In this document: piece by piece, positions 54,649-62,668 of the stretch
Numbering within the stretch: position 1 is the stretch's first letter
How the letters are laid out: every line of letters begins with the position of its first letter
NCBI RefSeq assembly: GCF_050948215.1
Contig: NW_027488629.1
Location: 744,001-808,000, forward strand
Length of the DNA stretch: 64,000 nucleotides
Direction: 5' to 3'
DNA from: Halictus rubicundus
Lineage: Eukaryota > Arthropoda > Insecta > Hymenoptera > Halictidae
The notes under the pieces: generated by a model
Databases searched by the model: none
Seen by the model: the letters and a program-made list of their open reading frames with translations, nothing else
Told to the model about the DNA's origin: nothing
Position numbers and translations under genes: made by a program

Positions 54649-54791
54649 GGTAAATCGTGACGCGCTCACATCCGTCGAAAGACCGTCACGAAATCATAAA
54701 AGAATACCGAACGCGAATCGCGCTATCGAGCCGAAACATCTAGGCGTAGAGGCCATTGAAACCAAACGAGCGCACCACCACGGTGATGATT

Positions 54792-54798
54792 TATATAA
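54792..54798 (+). promoter_or_regulatory. Candidate TATA box of the 5' LTR
   Basis: TATATAA occurs in the context TTTATATAATAG. A start about 30 bp downstream would lie near 54822 and give an untranslated leader of roughly 330 nt before the gag ATG. The alternative is the initiator-like TCATTC at 54919. Confidence 0.4.
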
Positions 54799-55073
54799 TA
54801 GAGCTTAATGAAATGGGCGAACATTAAACTAGAATTGTATACTCAATAGAATTTAAAGTCGTACTGCGTCACGCGAACGCATAAACAAATTGTAAAGCAT
54901 TAAGGACAAAATATACTGTCATTCTACCTCCCACATCATCTCCGATTGATTTAAAAGTAGATAGAACCTCTCCGTCTCACAGACACGAACCGAGCTATCC
55001 AAGGGTGGTAACCGTCCCTTGATTCAAGAAGTGTGATCATTGCCGATCACGCACAGGAAGCGTTAAAAGATAA

Positions 55074-55079
55074 AATAAA
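55074..55079 (+). terminator. AATAAA at the LTR 3' end
   Basis: Polyadenylation-signal consensus 8 bp before the LTR end. In the 3' LTR the equivalent is 63094-63099. Cleavage 10-30 nt downstream would fall outside the LTR, so it may not be the signal used. ATTAAA at 54823 is an alternative. Confidence 0.3.
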
Positions 55080-55091
55080 CGGTTACATATT

Positions 55092-55109
55092 TGGCGCCCG
55101 AACAGGGAC
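55092..55109 (+). promoter_or_regulatory. Primer binding site, tRNA-Lys type
   Basis: TGGCGCCCGAACAGGGAC, 18 nt, lies 4 nt after the 5' LTR. It is the sequence complementary to the 3' end of the tRNA-Lys (UUU) that primes lentiviral reverse transcription, and Drosophila Gypsy also uses tRNA-Lys. It begins with TGG, complementary to the universal CCA end. It fixes the left edge of the internal region. Confidence 0.93.
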
Positions 55110-55153
55110 GGCGAGGTTCAGGTACATTAAACCAATCGGAGTTGACCTTAAAC

Positions 55154-56767
55154 ATGTCAACTGAAACTCGAGCAAGGTCGCGGAAAAATCCGGGGACACC
55201 AGTCGTTGCGAGGAATATCGAGTCAGGTTCCGGGACAAACGTAGTTTCTCCGCCAAAAGACCAACTCGACGACCACCTTGACGCGATGAGTATAGAGCAG
55301 TTGCGCGATTTGATTCGCGACTTACGATCAAAAATTTCGCGACAGGACGAACGAATCCTCCAACTCGAGGTTAAGCTCGCCGCGGGGATGGGTATGCACG
55401 TTGAAAACGCGGAAGCCCGTGCACAAATTGCTGACTGGAAACTCGCAGTAGAATCACGATTAGATCGCGAAATAGAGGCCAACAAAGAACGCGAACAAGA
55501 ACTCGATGCGAGGTTAGCCGAAATCAGGGAAACCATGATTAGCAACGACGAGTTATACGACAGGATTAGTGCGCACAAGCGCGAGATGCGAGACTGGAGG
55601 CGCGAAATAGAAACACGAATTGACCGCGAATCACTGCTGGCCGCAGAGATCGAGGAGCGTCTCCGTAAGGAGATGCACGACGGCTTCGACGAAGTTCTCG
55701 CGCTGTCGGAGATACCACGCCGCGTTGCCTCACATGAAGATGCAAGAGAACCTCATTCTCGTGAGCAACGCATCGAACAACACATCTCAAGAGGGATGAA
55801 CCGTCCACGCGTCTCCATCCAGCCAGAGGCTCCAAATAACCGATGGCAAGCGTACGAATCCACGAGGTTAGAGGCATCGCAATTTGCCGCATCAAGGCCA
55901 TTCGCCGTAAAACCCAAACTCCCAGTTTTCGAGGGAAAAGCTACGGAAAAACCTCCGAGGTTTCTCCGCGAGATGCGGCAATTCATCGAGGCCGCACGAG
56001 TGCCAGACGATGAGCTAAAGTTTATCATTACGCAGGCACTAAAAGGGGTGGCAAGCGAATGGTGGGACATAGTCACCGAACAAGTGACTTCGTGGAATCA
56101 TTTTTCCCGACTATTCCTCGAACGATTTTGGAGCACGGCCATCCAAAGAAAAATAAAGGATAACCTCGATTCCGGTGTATATCGCCCAGAACCCGGATTG
56201 ACACGCGTGGCGTATGCCATGAGGTTGATCGGAGGCGCACGTGACCTCGTACCACGACCTGCTGACGAGGAAATCGTATTGTCTCTTGCCCGACATTTTA
56301 CGCAAGCAGTGGACGACTGCGTTTTGGGACAGAACATAACTACCATCGATTCGTTCTTGGCTTTATTAGAACGATTCGATAATGGCGGAACGGTCAACCG
56401 GCAGCGGACGAACGAAAGACAATCTGGCGAAAAGGAATGGATTCCACGTCCGAGCTACGAACCACCACCCCGGAGCCAAACATACGGGTCGAGCGGGCCG
56501 CGCCCGCAGTCCAACGAAACTAGCCAACGACCTTCAAGGGAACCTCAGCGTCAAATGGGCGAGTATCAACGCAGGGCGCCAGAAATCCCACGTCCATCTA
56601 GGGAAAATTATTCACAGCAAGAGCGGCGTCCCGAGGGTCGAAATCAGGAGGATCGACGATGGAATCCTCGCCCGACTCACATTCGAGCGGCGCACGTAGA
56701 GGAAGAAAACCCTGAAGAAGGCATTGGAATCGGTGAAGAAGAAATATCCATCTCGGAAAACGAGTAA
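55154..56767 (+). CDS. gag: Gag-like capsid protein of the retrotransposon (537 aa)
   Basis: Structural protein expected to assemble the cytoplasmic virus-like particle that packages the RNA. The start is the first ATG after the PBS, with A at -3; the frame is open upstream through the PBS but has no earlier ATG. Residues about 45-180 are rich in E, K, R and L with heptad-like spacing, a probable coiled coil. Residues about 255-410 resemble the retrotransposon Gag capsid domain, including SEWWDIV (301-307), FSRLFLERFW (317-326) and the MRLIGGARDL segment (356-365). Residues 415-511 are rich in Arg, Pro and Gln, and the tail 515-537 is acidic. There is only one Cys (389), so no CCHC zinc knuckle; RNA binding presumably uses the Arg-rich segment. 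The 3' end overlaps pol by 31 bp in the -1 frame. Assignment is secure from position, less so from similarity. Confidence 0.9.
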   Translation: MSTETRARSRKNPGTPVVARNIESGSGTNVVSPPKDQLDDHLDAMSIEQLRDLIRDLRSKISRQDERILQLEVKLAAGMGMHVENAEARAQIADWKLAVESRLDREIEANKEREQELDARLAEIRETMISNDELYDRISAHKREMRDWRREIETRIDRESLLAAEIEERLRKEMHDGFDEVLALSEIPRRVASHEDAREPHSREQRIEQHISRGMNRPRVSIQPEAPNNRWQAYESTRLEASQFAASRPFAVKPKLPVFEGKATEKPPRFLREMRQFIEAARVPDDELKFIITQALKGVASEWWDIVTEQVTSWNHFSRLFLERFWSTAIQRKIKDNLDSGVYRPEPGLTRVAYAMRLIGGARDLVPRPADEEIVLSLARHFTQAVDDCVLGQNITTIDSFLALLERFDNGGTVNRQRTNERQSGEKEWIPRPSYEPPPRSQTYGSSGPRPQSNETSQRPSREPQRQMGEYQRRAPEIPRPSRENYSQQERRPEGRNQEDRRWNPRPTHIRAAHVEEENPEEGIGIGEEEISISENE

Positions 56768-59700
56768 GGAGGAACTCAGAAGAACATCTGAGCGACTTCC
56801 CCACTCAGATAAGAGCCACCTCCAAGGAACCATCTAGGGAAGACCTCTGCTTAACAGTTGGATCGATTTTCGGAGACCTCCGACGTGACCTCACCAACGA
56901 GGAATGTCACCAATCAAGACCAGTCCTAGGGACCAATAACAGTCCAGAGGTCTACTTGAAAATCGAGGGCGTTCCCGTTAAAGCTCTCGTCGATACAGGC
57001 AGCACCGTAACGGCTATGTCAGAAGAATGGTACCTGAAACATCAAGGTCACTTGAAGAAGTGCCCCATGCTACCAGTCTCGGGAGCAGTCGTAATTGGAG
57101 CAACGGGCAGTAAATCAGCCCGACTGAAAAAACAAATATGGGTAACCATCACGCACCCAGAGGTTGCATTAGAAGCTCCGGTAGTAATCGTTCCCGGACT
57201 AATCTGTGATCTGATCATAGGCGTAGACACGTTACGAAAGTCAAAGGCTACGATCGACTTTGCAAATGACACACTAATAATATCAACCGACAGAACAGGA
57301 GTCGTCATCAAGATGAATCAAGAAAGTGCCGAAACGGAAGCGCTCAGAACAATAAAAGGTTCTGTCACGCGTCAAGACAATCTAACATCATTGGAAGCCG
57401 TTCAAGCAACTCCCCGGCAAAAGAAAGAACTGCAACGGGTGATCGAGTCCTTTCCCCGAGTTTGGAAAGAGGAGATAGGACGTCTTACGTGCTATGAACA
57501 TCACCTGCACGTAAAGGCGGACACCCCGTATTTTTGCAGGACATATCCCACACCACTAAAATATCTAGAGGCGGCCGATGCGGAGATACAAAGAATGCTG
57601 GACAATAACATCATACAACCCAGCAAGAGCCCGTATATCAATCCAGTGGTTCCCGTATTAAAAAAGAACGGATCGCTCCGTCTATGTCTGGACGCCAGAA
57701 TGCTGAATCAAGCTCTTGTTGACGACCACGAAATGTCAGAAACACCGGATGCAATCTTCCAACGCTTCAAGAAGGTGGATTTTCTCACAAGTCTCGACCT
57801 AACGAGCAGCTTCTGGCAAATTCCACTAACAAAAGCATCACGAAAGTACACTGCTTTCATGTATCGCGGGAGGTGCTATGAATACGTAGTAACACCGTTT
57901 GGCCTCAAGACAAGCAGTGCAAGTCTGGTCAGAGCCCTACGGCGGGTACTTGAAGGAATGGAGGGCTTCGTGGTGAACTTCATTGATGATATCTTATGCT
58001 TCTCAAGAACATTCGAAGAGCACATGCAACACCTGACGACCTTGTTGGAGCGATTGGAGGCGAACAACCTTACTGTCAACTTGGATAAATGTCACTTTAT
58101 GAGACGAGAAATCAAATTCCTCGGCCACGTCTTGTCGGCAGAAGGATTGAAACAAGATCCGGAAAAACTCGCAGCAATTCGAGAATTTCCGGTACCACGA
58201 AACGTAAAACAGCTACGTGGATTTCTCGGACTCATAAACTACTACAGCAAGTTCACGGACAAGCATGCTGATGTCACAACACCATTACTGACCCTCTTAA
58301 AAAAGGGAAAACGATGGTCATGGAACGAGGCACAAGAGGCAGCGCTCGAAAAAGCGAAGCAAATTTTCTGTAAAGAAGTGGCACTGCAATATGCGGACGC
58401 CAGCAGAGAATTTTACCTGGCCACCGACGCGAGCTTCGTTGCAGTCGGAGCCGTGATCGAGCAGCGAGACGCGACGGGAAATCTGCGGCCAGTAGCATTC
58501 GCGAGTCGAACGTTGAAAGGACCAGAATTAACGTATTTTACCACCGAAAAAGAATTATTAGCGATAGTCTGGGCATTGGGAAAGTTTAGATCCTATGTAT
58601 ATGGTGCAAAAATAATACTGTTAACTGACCACAAGGCAATCACTTTCCTAATGAGCAGTAAGCTATTAAACCAGCGTCTCACGCGGTGGATTTTGTCAAT
58701 TCAAGATTACCGCGTCGAAATTCGGTACCGACCGGGCAAGGAAAACATCCCAGCAGACGTAATGAGCCGGTCGTATAACGAGTCAGACAAAGACAACGTA
58801 GGCCGCGAAACTCGAGTACCCATCCTCGCCGCGGTGGCGCAAGCCATGTCCACGAAACTCGCAAAGGCGCTTAAAAGTTTGTCTAATTGGCAACAGGGGG
58901 ACGACAGGATCCGCGCGATTATAGAAAAGTATTCCCGGCAGGATAAATGTACCATCAAAAGGTATAGAATCCACGAGAATACTTTATATCACGTGGATCG
59001 GACCGGTAAAGTCAGGGCCGTGATTCCCGCTCAGCTGCGTGACCGACTAATTACGGAAGTGCATGAAATATACGCGCATCTCGGTAGCGACAAAACCATA
59101 GCACTTGTTGCTGAAAGTTTTTATGTTCCAAAACTTCACCGATATGCGCGTAAATTGATAGCTACGTGCGATATTTGTCAACGTGTTAAAATTCCAACAC
59201 ATGCTTTGCATTTCGATCTGCAAACAATTTTGCCCAAAAAGCCACTAGAGATCGTTTCAATAGACTACTATGGTCCATTACCAACATCAAGGGGAGGTGT
59301 AAAATATATCTTAGTAATTGAAGAACTATTTACTAAGTTCGTTAAGCTCTATTCTGTTAAAAACGCGACGACGGCAATAACGCTCACGCGCATCTTTAAA
59401 AACTACATCCCGCAATATGGTAAGCCACAGAAAATGCTGACGGACCATGGGACCCAATTCACCTCTAAAAAGTGGACACAGAGGTTACACGAAGAAGGGA
59501 TCCAACACATATTATCATCGGTTAGACATCCTCAAAGTAACCCTGTCGAGAGAGTGAATCGCGAAATTGGGCGAATATTCCGCACGCTAGCGGCAAAGGC
59601 ACATACATCGTGGGCCATATGGGTGAAAGTGGTGGAAACCTGCTGTAACGAGGTGATACACGACAGTACGGGTTTCACGCCGATGGAGCTCCTTCTGGGA

Positions 59701-60141
59701 AAACCGCCCACACGACCATGGACCAAATGGTTTATTCAAGAAAAACTGAGCGACGGAACAGTGGAACAAAAATTGCAACTAGCATTCCGTAATGTGTCAC
59801 GAAAGGCGCGTAAACGATGCGAACGAGCAAACAAGGGTAGGACGCACGTACAATTTGACATCGGTGACACTGTCCTGCTAAGAACGAATCCCATTTCAAA
59901 CGCCGTTGAGCGAGAAGTCGCAAAGTTCTTTCACCTATACGAAGGACCGTACGAGGTGAAAGAGAGAAAAGGTCCCGCGACGTACGTTCTGCGACGCCCG
60001 CAGACAGGAGCTATCAGAGGCACATTCCACGCGACAAGTCTCCGGCAATATCATCGGCCAGACAAGGAAGCACATAACGTAAACACAACAGGTACGATGC
60101 GAACAAAGCCAACGTGCAAAACTAGAGCACCCAGCAGATAA
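56737..60141 (+). CDS. pol: Pol polyprotein: protease, reverse transcriptase, RNase H, integrase
   Basis: Replication and integration polyprotein. The frame is -1 to gag and opens after a TGA at 56734, so coordinates give the open frame; no ATG lies before the protease, and expression is probably as Gag-Pol. The aspartic protease has DTG at 56992-57000. Reverse transcriptase has its first catalytic Asp at 57796 (in SLDLTSSFWQIPL) and FIDD at 57979-57990. RNase H has Asp 58426, Glu 58552 and Asp 58627. Integrase has an HHCC zinc site (H-x4-H-x29-C-x2-C, 59062-59178). Its catalytic triad is Asp 59263, Asp 59443 and Glu 59548 (spacing 59 and 34 residues), followed by a GPY/F motif at 59944. The order is that of Ty3/Gypsy. 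All catalytic residues are present and there is no internal stop, about 1134 codons. No chromodomain was recognised at the C-terminus. Confidence 0.97.
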   Translation, partial: RRNIHLGKRVRRNSEEHLSDFPTQIRATSKEPSREDLCLTVGSIFGDLRRDLTNEECHQSRPVLGTNNSPEVYLKIEGVPVKALVDTGSTVTAMSEEWYLKHQGHLKKCPMLPVSGAVVIGATGSKSARLKKQIWVTITHPEVALEAPVVIVPGLICDLIIGVDTLRKSKATIDFANDTLIISTDRTGVVIKMNQESAETEALRTIKGSVTRQDNLTSLEAVQATPRQKKELQRVIESFPRVWKEEIGRLTCYEHHLHVKADTPYFCRTYPTPLKYLEAADAEIQRMLDNNIIQPSKSPYINPVVPVLKKNGSLRLCLDARMLNQALVDDHEMSETPDAIFQRFKKVDFLTSLDLTSSFWQIPLTKASRKYTAFMYRGRCYEYVVTPFGLKTSSASLVRALRRVLEGMEGFVVNFIDDILCFSRTFEEHMQHLTTLLERLEANNLTVNLDKCHFMRREIKFLGHVLSAEGLKQDPEKLAAIREFPVPRNVKQLRGFLGLINYYSKFTDKHADVTTPLLTLLKKGKRWSWNEAQEAALEKAKQIFCKEVALQYADASREFYLATDASFVAVGAVIEQRDATGNLRPVAFASRTLKGPELTYFTTEKELLAIVWALGKFRSYVYGAKIILLTDHKAITFLMSSKLLNQRLTRWILSIQDYRVEIRYRPGKENIPADVMSRSYNESDKDNVGRETRVPILAAVAQAMSTKLAKALKSLSNWQQGDDRIRAIIEKYSRQDKCTIKRYRIHENTLYHVDRTGKVRAVIPAQLRDRLITEVHEIYAHLGSDKTIALVAESFYVPKLHRYARKLIATCDICQRVKIPTHALHFDLQTILPKKPLEIVSIDYYGPLPTSRGGVKYILVIEELFTKFVKLYSVKNATTAITLTRIFKNYIPQYGKPQKMLTDHGTQFTSKKWTQRLHEEGIQHILSSVRHPQSNPVERVNREIGRIFRTLAAKAHTSWAIWVKVVETCCNEVIHDSTGFTPMELLLGKPPTRPWTKWFIQEKLSDGTVEQKLQLAFRNVSRKARKRCERANKGRTHVQFDIGDTVLLRTNPISNAVEREVAKFFHLYEGPYEVKERKGPATYVLRRPQTGAIRGTFHATSLRQYHRPDKEAHNVNTTGTMRTKPTCKTRAPSR
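56755..56810 (+). promoter_or_regulatory. Candidate -1 ribosomal frameshift signal between gag and pol
   Basis: Near the end of gag, GGAAAAC (56755-56761) is read as G GAA AAC in the gag frame, just before the stop at 56765. Nine bases later a stem can form: GGAA plus CTCAGA (56771-56780), loop AGAACA, TCTGAG (56787-56792), then a 4-nt bulge and TTCC (56797-56800). An alternative, mutually exclusive 7-bp stem pairs ATCTGAG (56786-56792) with CTCAGAT (56804-56810). The heptamer is not fully canonical because its first three bases are not identical. The pol frame is open only from 56737, so a shift must occur within 56737-56767. Confidence 0.55.
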
Positions 60142-60190
60142 ACAGAATTATGTCGAGGCAAGGATTCCAAGAATCCCCAAACCTATGGCC

Positions 60191-60227
60191 TATAAATACG
60201 CGCGGAAACTAACATTGAGACACAGTT
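60191..60227 (+). promoter_or_regulatory. Candidate internal promoter (or splice acceptor) for ORF3
   Basis: TATAAATA at 60191-60198 is followed by ACAGTT at 60222-60227, which fits the arthropod initiator TCAGTY at five of six positions with +1 at 60224, 33 bp after the TATA start. The ORF3 ATG would then be only 8 nt from the start site. Alternatively CTAAC (60209-60213) followed by ACACAG could be a branch point and 3' splice site, though no pyrimidine tract is present. A 20-codon upstream frame begins at 60150. Confidence 0.35.
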
Positions 60228-60231
60228 CGCA

Positions 60232-60804
60232 ATGGAAAACCAAAACGTAACCGTTGAGAAACGCGAGGTGGGCACGCAGGCCTACGCCTCATGGGCTATG
60301 GTATCCAGGCCCACACAAACGGGGATGGATCTCCATTATCACGAAATCCCAGAATTAACGATACCGACAATAGTACCGCGGCCCTGGTCCATCGGTCGTG
60401 GATCCCGGTATCGTGGCGGCGTGGCCACGCAAGCCACGCTACGAAAAACTCACGCACGGGTACAAACACCGAAGAAGGGTCCGTTAACTGGGACCACTAG
60501 GGTCAGTCACCAGATTAAACCCTCCACAACGGCTGGTCCGTCAACGCCGGTGAAGGAATTAGACCTCTCGTGGGAGGTAATCCCACAGGATAACGACAAC
60601 CATCGCCAGCCACATGCAGCGGAACTCAGCCCGGGGCTTCCTCCGGAGTCTTCAAAGGAAAACCTGGATTTCTCCTGGGACCAGGTGGAAGACTACGAGG
60701 TGGAGGTAGCCGACCTGGATCCCAAGGACCCACTCGGCCTCCTCCCGCTCACGGAAGAGCTCATCCACGAGCTGCTAGAATCACCACGAAACGATAAGCG
60801 ATAA
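60232..60804 (+). CDS. ORF3, unrecognised retrotransposon protein (190 aa)
   Basis: I do not recognise this protein. It lies 90 bp after pol in the same frame, in the place where errantiviruses carry env. However, it has no signal peptide, no hydrophobic helix and only scattered hydrophobics, so it is probably a soluble protein and not an envelope. The N-terminal half (1-104) is basic and rich in Thr, Arg and Pro. The C-terminal half (105-190) is acidic. A short motif is repeated 35 residues apart: ELDLSWEVI (109-117) and NLDFSWDQV (144-152). The C-terminus LLPLTEELIHELLES (170-184) could form an amphipathic helix. There are no Cys residues. Start chosen as the first ATG of the open frame; the frame itself opens at 60196. 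Its intactness in an element with near-identical LTRs suggests it is maintained, but one copy cannot prove function. Confidence 0.75.
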   Translation: MENQNVTVEKREVGTQAYASWAMVSRPTQTGMDLHYHEIPELTIPTIVPRPWSIGRGSRYRGGVATQATLRKTHARVQTPKKGPLTGTTRVSHQIKPSTTAGPSTPVKELDLSWEVIPQDNDNHRQPHAAELSPGLPPESSKENLDFSWDQVEDYEVEVADLDPKDPLGLLPLTEELIHELLESPRNDKR

Positions 60805-61376
60805 AAAAGAAAAATAATTAGTTTTTTTTTTTCTTTTCGTTTTACTCTTAGTTATATAAGTTAATATAAATTTTAAGGTACGTGCAAAAGAGCCCGTTTG
60901 CTCAAGGCAATATTATAAAGGCAAGCCAAGGTAATATTACTTTTTTTTTTGTTAAATTTCAAAGCAGTATATTTTCTTTTCTCTCCTTCTGTTGTTACAT
61001 TAAGCGTAAGGGGATGCGCAAAAGAAATGTCTTTTTTTTGTTTGTTGGTGACACATAGAAATTTTTAGTTATTGTTTTGATTAAGGGTGCGCAAAAGAAC
61101 GTCAGTATGCTCGTTTACTCAAGTCAATATTATTTTATTAATTCTCAAAACAATATATATTTTTTTTTTCTCCTTTTTTCCGTTATGTTACATCAAGTTT
61201 GAGTGGGAACGCAAAATAAAAATTTCCTTTTAAGAGTCCTCGTTTGGTCAAGTAAATATTATTTAGTTAAATGTCAGAGCAATATATTTTCCTTTCGTTT
61301 TCAAGAACTTTGTTTGTTTATACATCGCGACTGCAGTGCATCTAGACTGCGTTCCTGCGACTGCAGTCGCGAATTC
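60805..61376 (+). other. T-rich 3' non-coding region with degenerate tandem repeats
   Basis: No credible ORF. It is AT-rich with poly-T runs. Related strings recur: GTGCAAAAGAG at 60882, ATGCGCAAAAGAAA at 61014, GTGCGCAAAAGAAC at 61087 and AACGCAAAATAAAA at 61207. Three of these copies are followed by TCAAG-like and AATATTA strings and then a CAATATAT/CAGTATAT segment with T-runs (the 61014 copy is shorter). About three full copies and one partial are visible between 60882 and 61315. A short imperfect CTGCAGT/GCGACTGCAG repeat follows at 61328-61370. Confidence 0.75.
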
Positions 61377-61390
61377 AGTGGGGGGGGGGC
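61377..61390 (+). promoter_or_regulatory. Polypurine tract (plus-strand primer)
   Basis: AGTGGGGGGGGGGC lies just before the 3' LTR, with ten consecutive G at 61380-61389, then CATA and the LTR start TGTAACC at 61394. The position directly upstream of the 3' LTR is diagnostic. The single T and the pure G run make it an unusual polypurine tract, and the run length may be a sequencing-sensitive homopolymer. Confidence 0.8.
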
Positions 61391-61661
61391 ATATGTAACC
61401 GTATCGATTACATATCGATCAAGCAACGCGTTGCCTGAGTGACGCGGGCCCCCACCACAGCGTTCCGCGTCGTCCTGCTGTCCTTTTCGTAACAAAGGAT
61501 CGCAGGATCTCCCACCAATCAGTATGCGCAAGCATCGATCCCCACTCGATAGCGATCGAAGGAGGTCGATGCGAGCGATAGATCCAGCACTCTACGTCTA
61601 GGCGCGATCGGGCGAACACGCGGATCCGGGAAGATCCCATAAATTCGGTACGCGGCGGTGA

Positions 61662-61758
61662 GAGTCAAACCGACTCGGGAACGATAGTCAAACCGACTAC
61701 GTTGCCCTCGCCTCGCGCACACCTCAAACCGAGGAGCTGGTCGTGCAAACCGCACGAC
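61662..61758 (+). promoter_or_regulatory. Four CAAACCG-core hairpins (3' LTR)
   Basis: Exact counterpart of 53642-53738. In the 3' LTR these would be transcribed into the 3' part of the genomic RNA if they lie in U3. Confidence 0.75.
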
Positions 61759-61838
61759 AGCAAATAAACATCATAGTAATCCAGGTGAGGTGACGAGACG
61801 AGGATAACGTGTCAATCCCGAGTGTCTTCCATCTTTGA

Positions 61839-62668
61839 GAATATCGTGTCGTAGTCCACGTACGGGTTAGTGCAGTAGAAGTTACCTCCCCGATACCGGA
61901 AGGCATCTTAACCCACTGAAAGTGACGATTGATGCAATCCTCAGGGTCGGAAGAGTAACGGACGCTTGGTACTCGTCGCCATACTTGTACTCTTCCTGAG
62001 AAATCAGCCGAGTGAGAGTGTGCTGCGACGGCCCTCCGGGAATCGCGAATAACGCGTCGTGATACGCATACGGGTTAGTACAGTGGAAGTTACCTCCCCG
62101 ATACCGGAAAGCATCATAACCCACTGAAAGTGACGATTGATGCAATCCTCAGGGTCAGAAGAGTAACGGACACTTTGTACTCGTCGCCATACTTGTACTC
62201 TTCCTGAGAAATCAGCCGAGTGCGAGGGTGCTGCGACGGCCCTCCGGGAATCACGAACATCGCGTCGTGATACACGTACGGGTTAGTGCGGTTGAAGTCA
62301 CCTCCCCGACACCGGAAGGCATCGTAATCCGCTACAAGCGACGATCGATGCAATCCTCAGGGTCGGAAGAGTGACGGACACTTTGTACGCGTCGCCACAC
62401 TTGTACTCTTCCTGAGAAATCAGCCGAGTACGGGGGTGCTGCGACGGCCCTCCGGGATCACGAATATCGCGTGGTGATCCGCGTACGGGTTAGTGCGGTT
62501 GAAGTCACCTCCCCGACACCGGAAAGCATCGTAACCCACTACCAGTGACGATCGATGCGATCCTCAGGGTCGGAAGAGTGACGGACACTTTGTACGCGTC
62601 GCCACACTTGTACTCTTCCTGAGAAATCAGCCGAGTGCAAGTGTGCTGCGGCGGCCCTCCGGCAATCG
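61839..62668 (+). repeat. Four 208-bp LTR subrepeats (3' LTR)
   Basis: Units start at 61862, 62070, 62278 and 62485. Same internal differences between units as in the other two LTR copies. Confidence 0.9.

Larger units (their letters stand above)
53374..55087 (+). repeat. 5' LTR (1714 bp)
   Basis: Bounded by TGTAACCG and CGGTTACA. By eye it differs from the 3' LTR at one position (53482 A versus 61502 G) and matches the solo LTR there. It contains, in order, a CpG-rich segment with four CAAACCG hairpins, four 208-bp subrepeats, and an AT-rich end with a TATA-like box at 54792 and AATAAA at 55074. U3/R/U5 borders cannot be set from sequence alone. TCATTC at 54919-54924 fits the arthropod initiator consensus and is one candidate start site. 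Confidence 0.96.

Noticed and set aside
55091..55153. Upstream extension of gag from a TTG codon at 55091
   Set aside because: It would start inside the primer binding site. The first ATG in frame is 55154 with a good context, so the upstream open stretch is best read as leader.
55063..55578. Minus-strand frames opposite gag and pol, such as 55063-55578 and 58707-58958
   Set aside because: Shadow frames of the strongly supported plus-strand genes; no recognisable domain.
56956..56958. TTG at 56956 as an independent start of pol
   Set aside because: The pol frame is already open from 56737 and overlaps gag in the -1 frame, the usual arrangement for frameshift expression. A TTG start would lie only 12 codons before the protease active site.
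60232..60804. ORF3 as an envelope gene
   Set aside because: No signal peptide, transmembrane segment, cysteine or cleavage site is visible; at 190 residues it is also far shorter than errantivirus envelope proteins.
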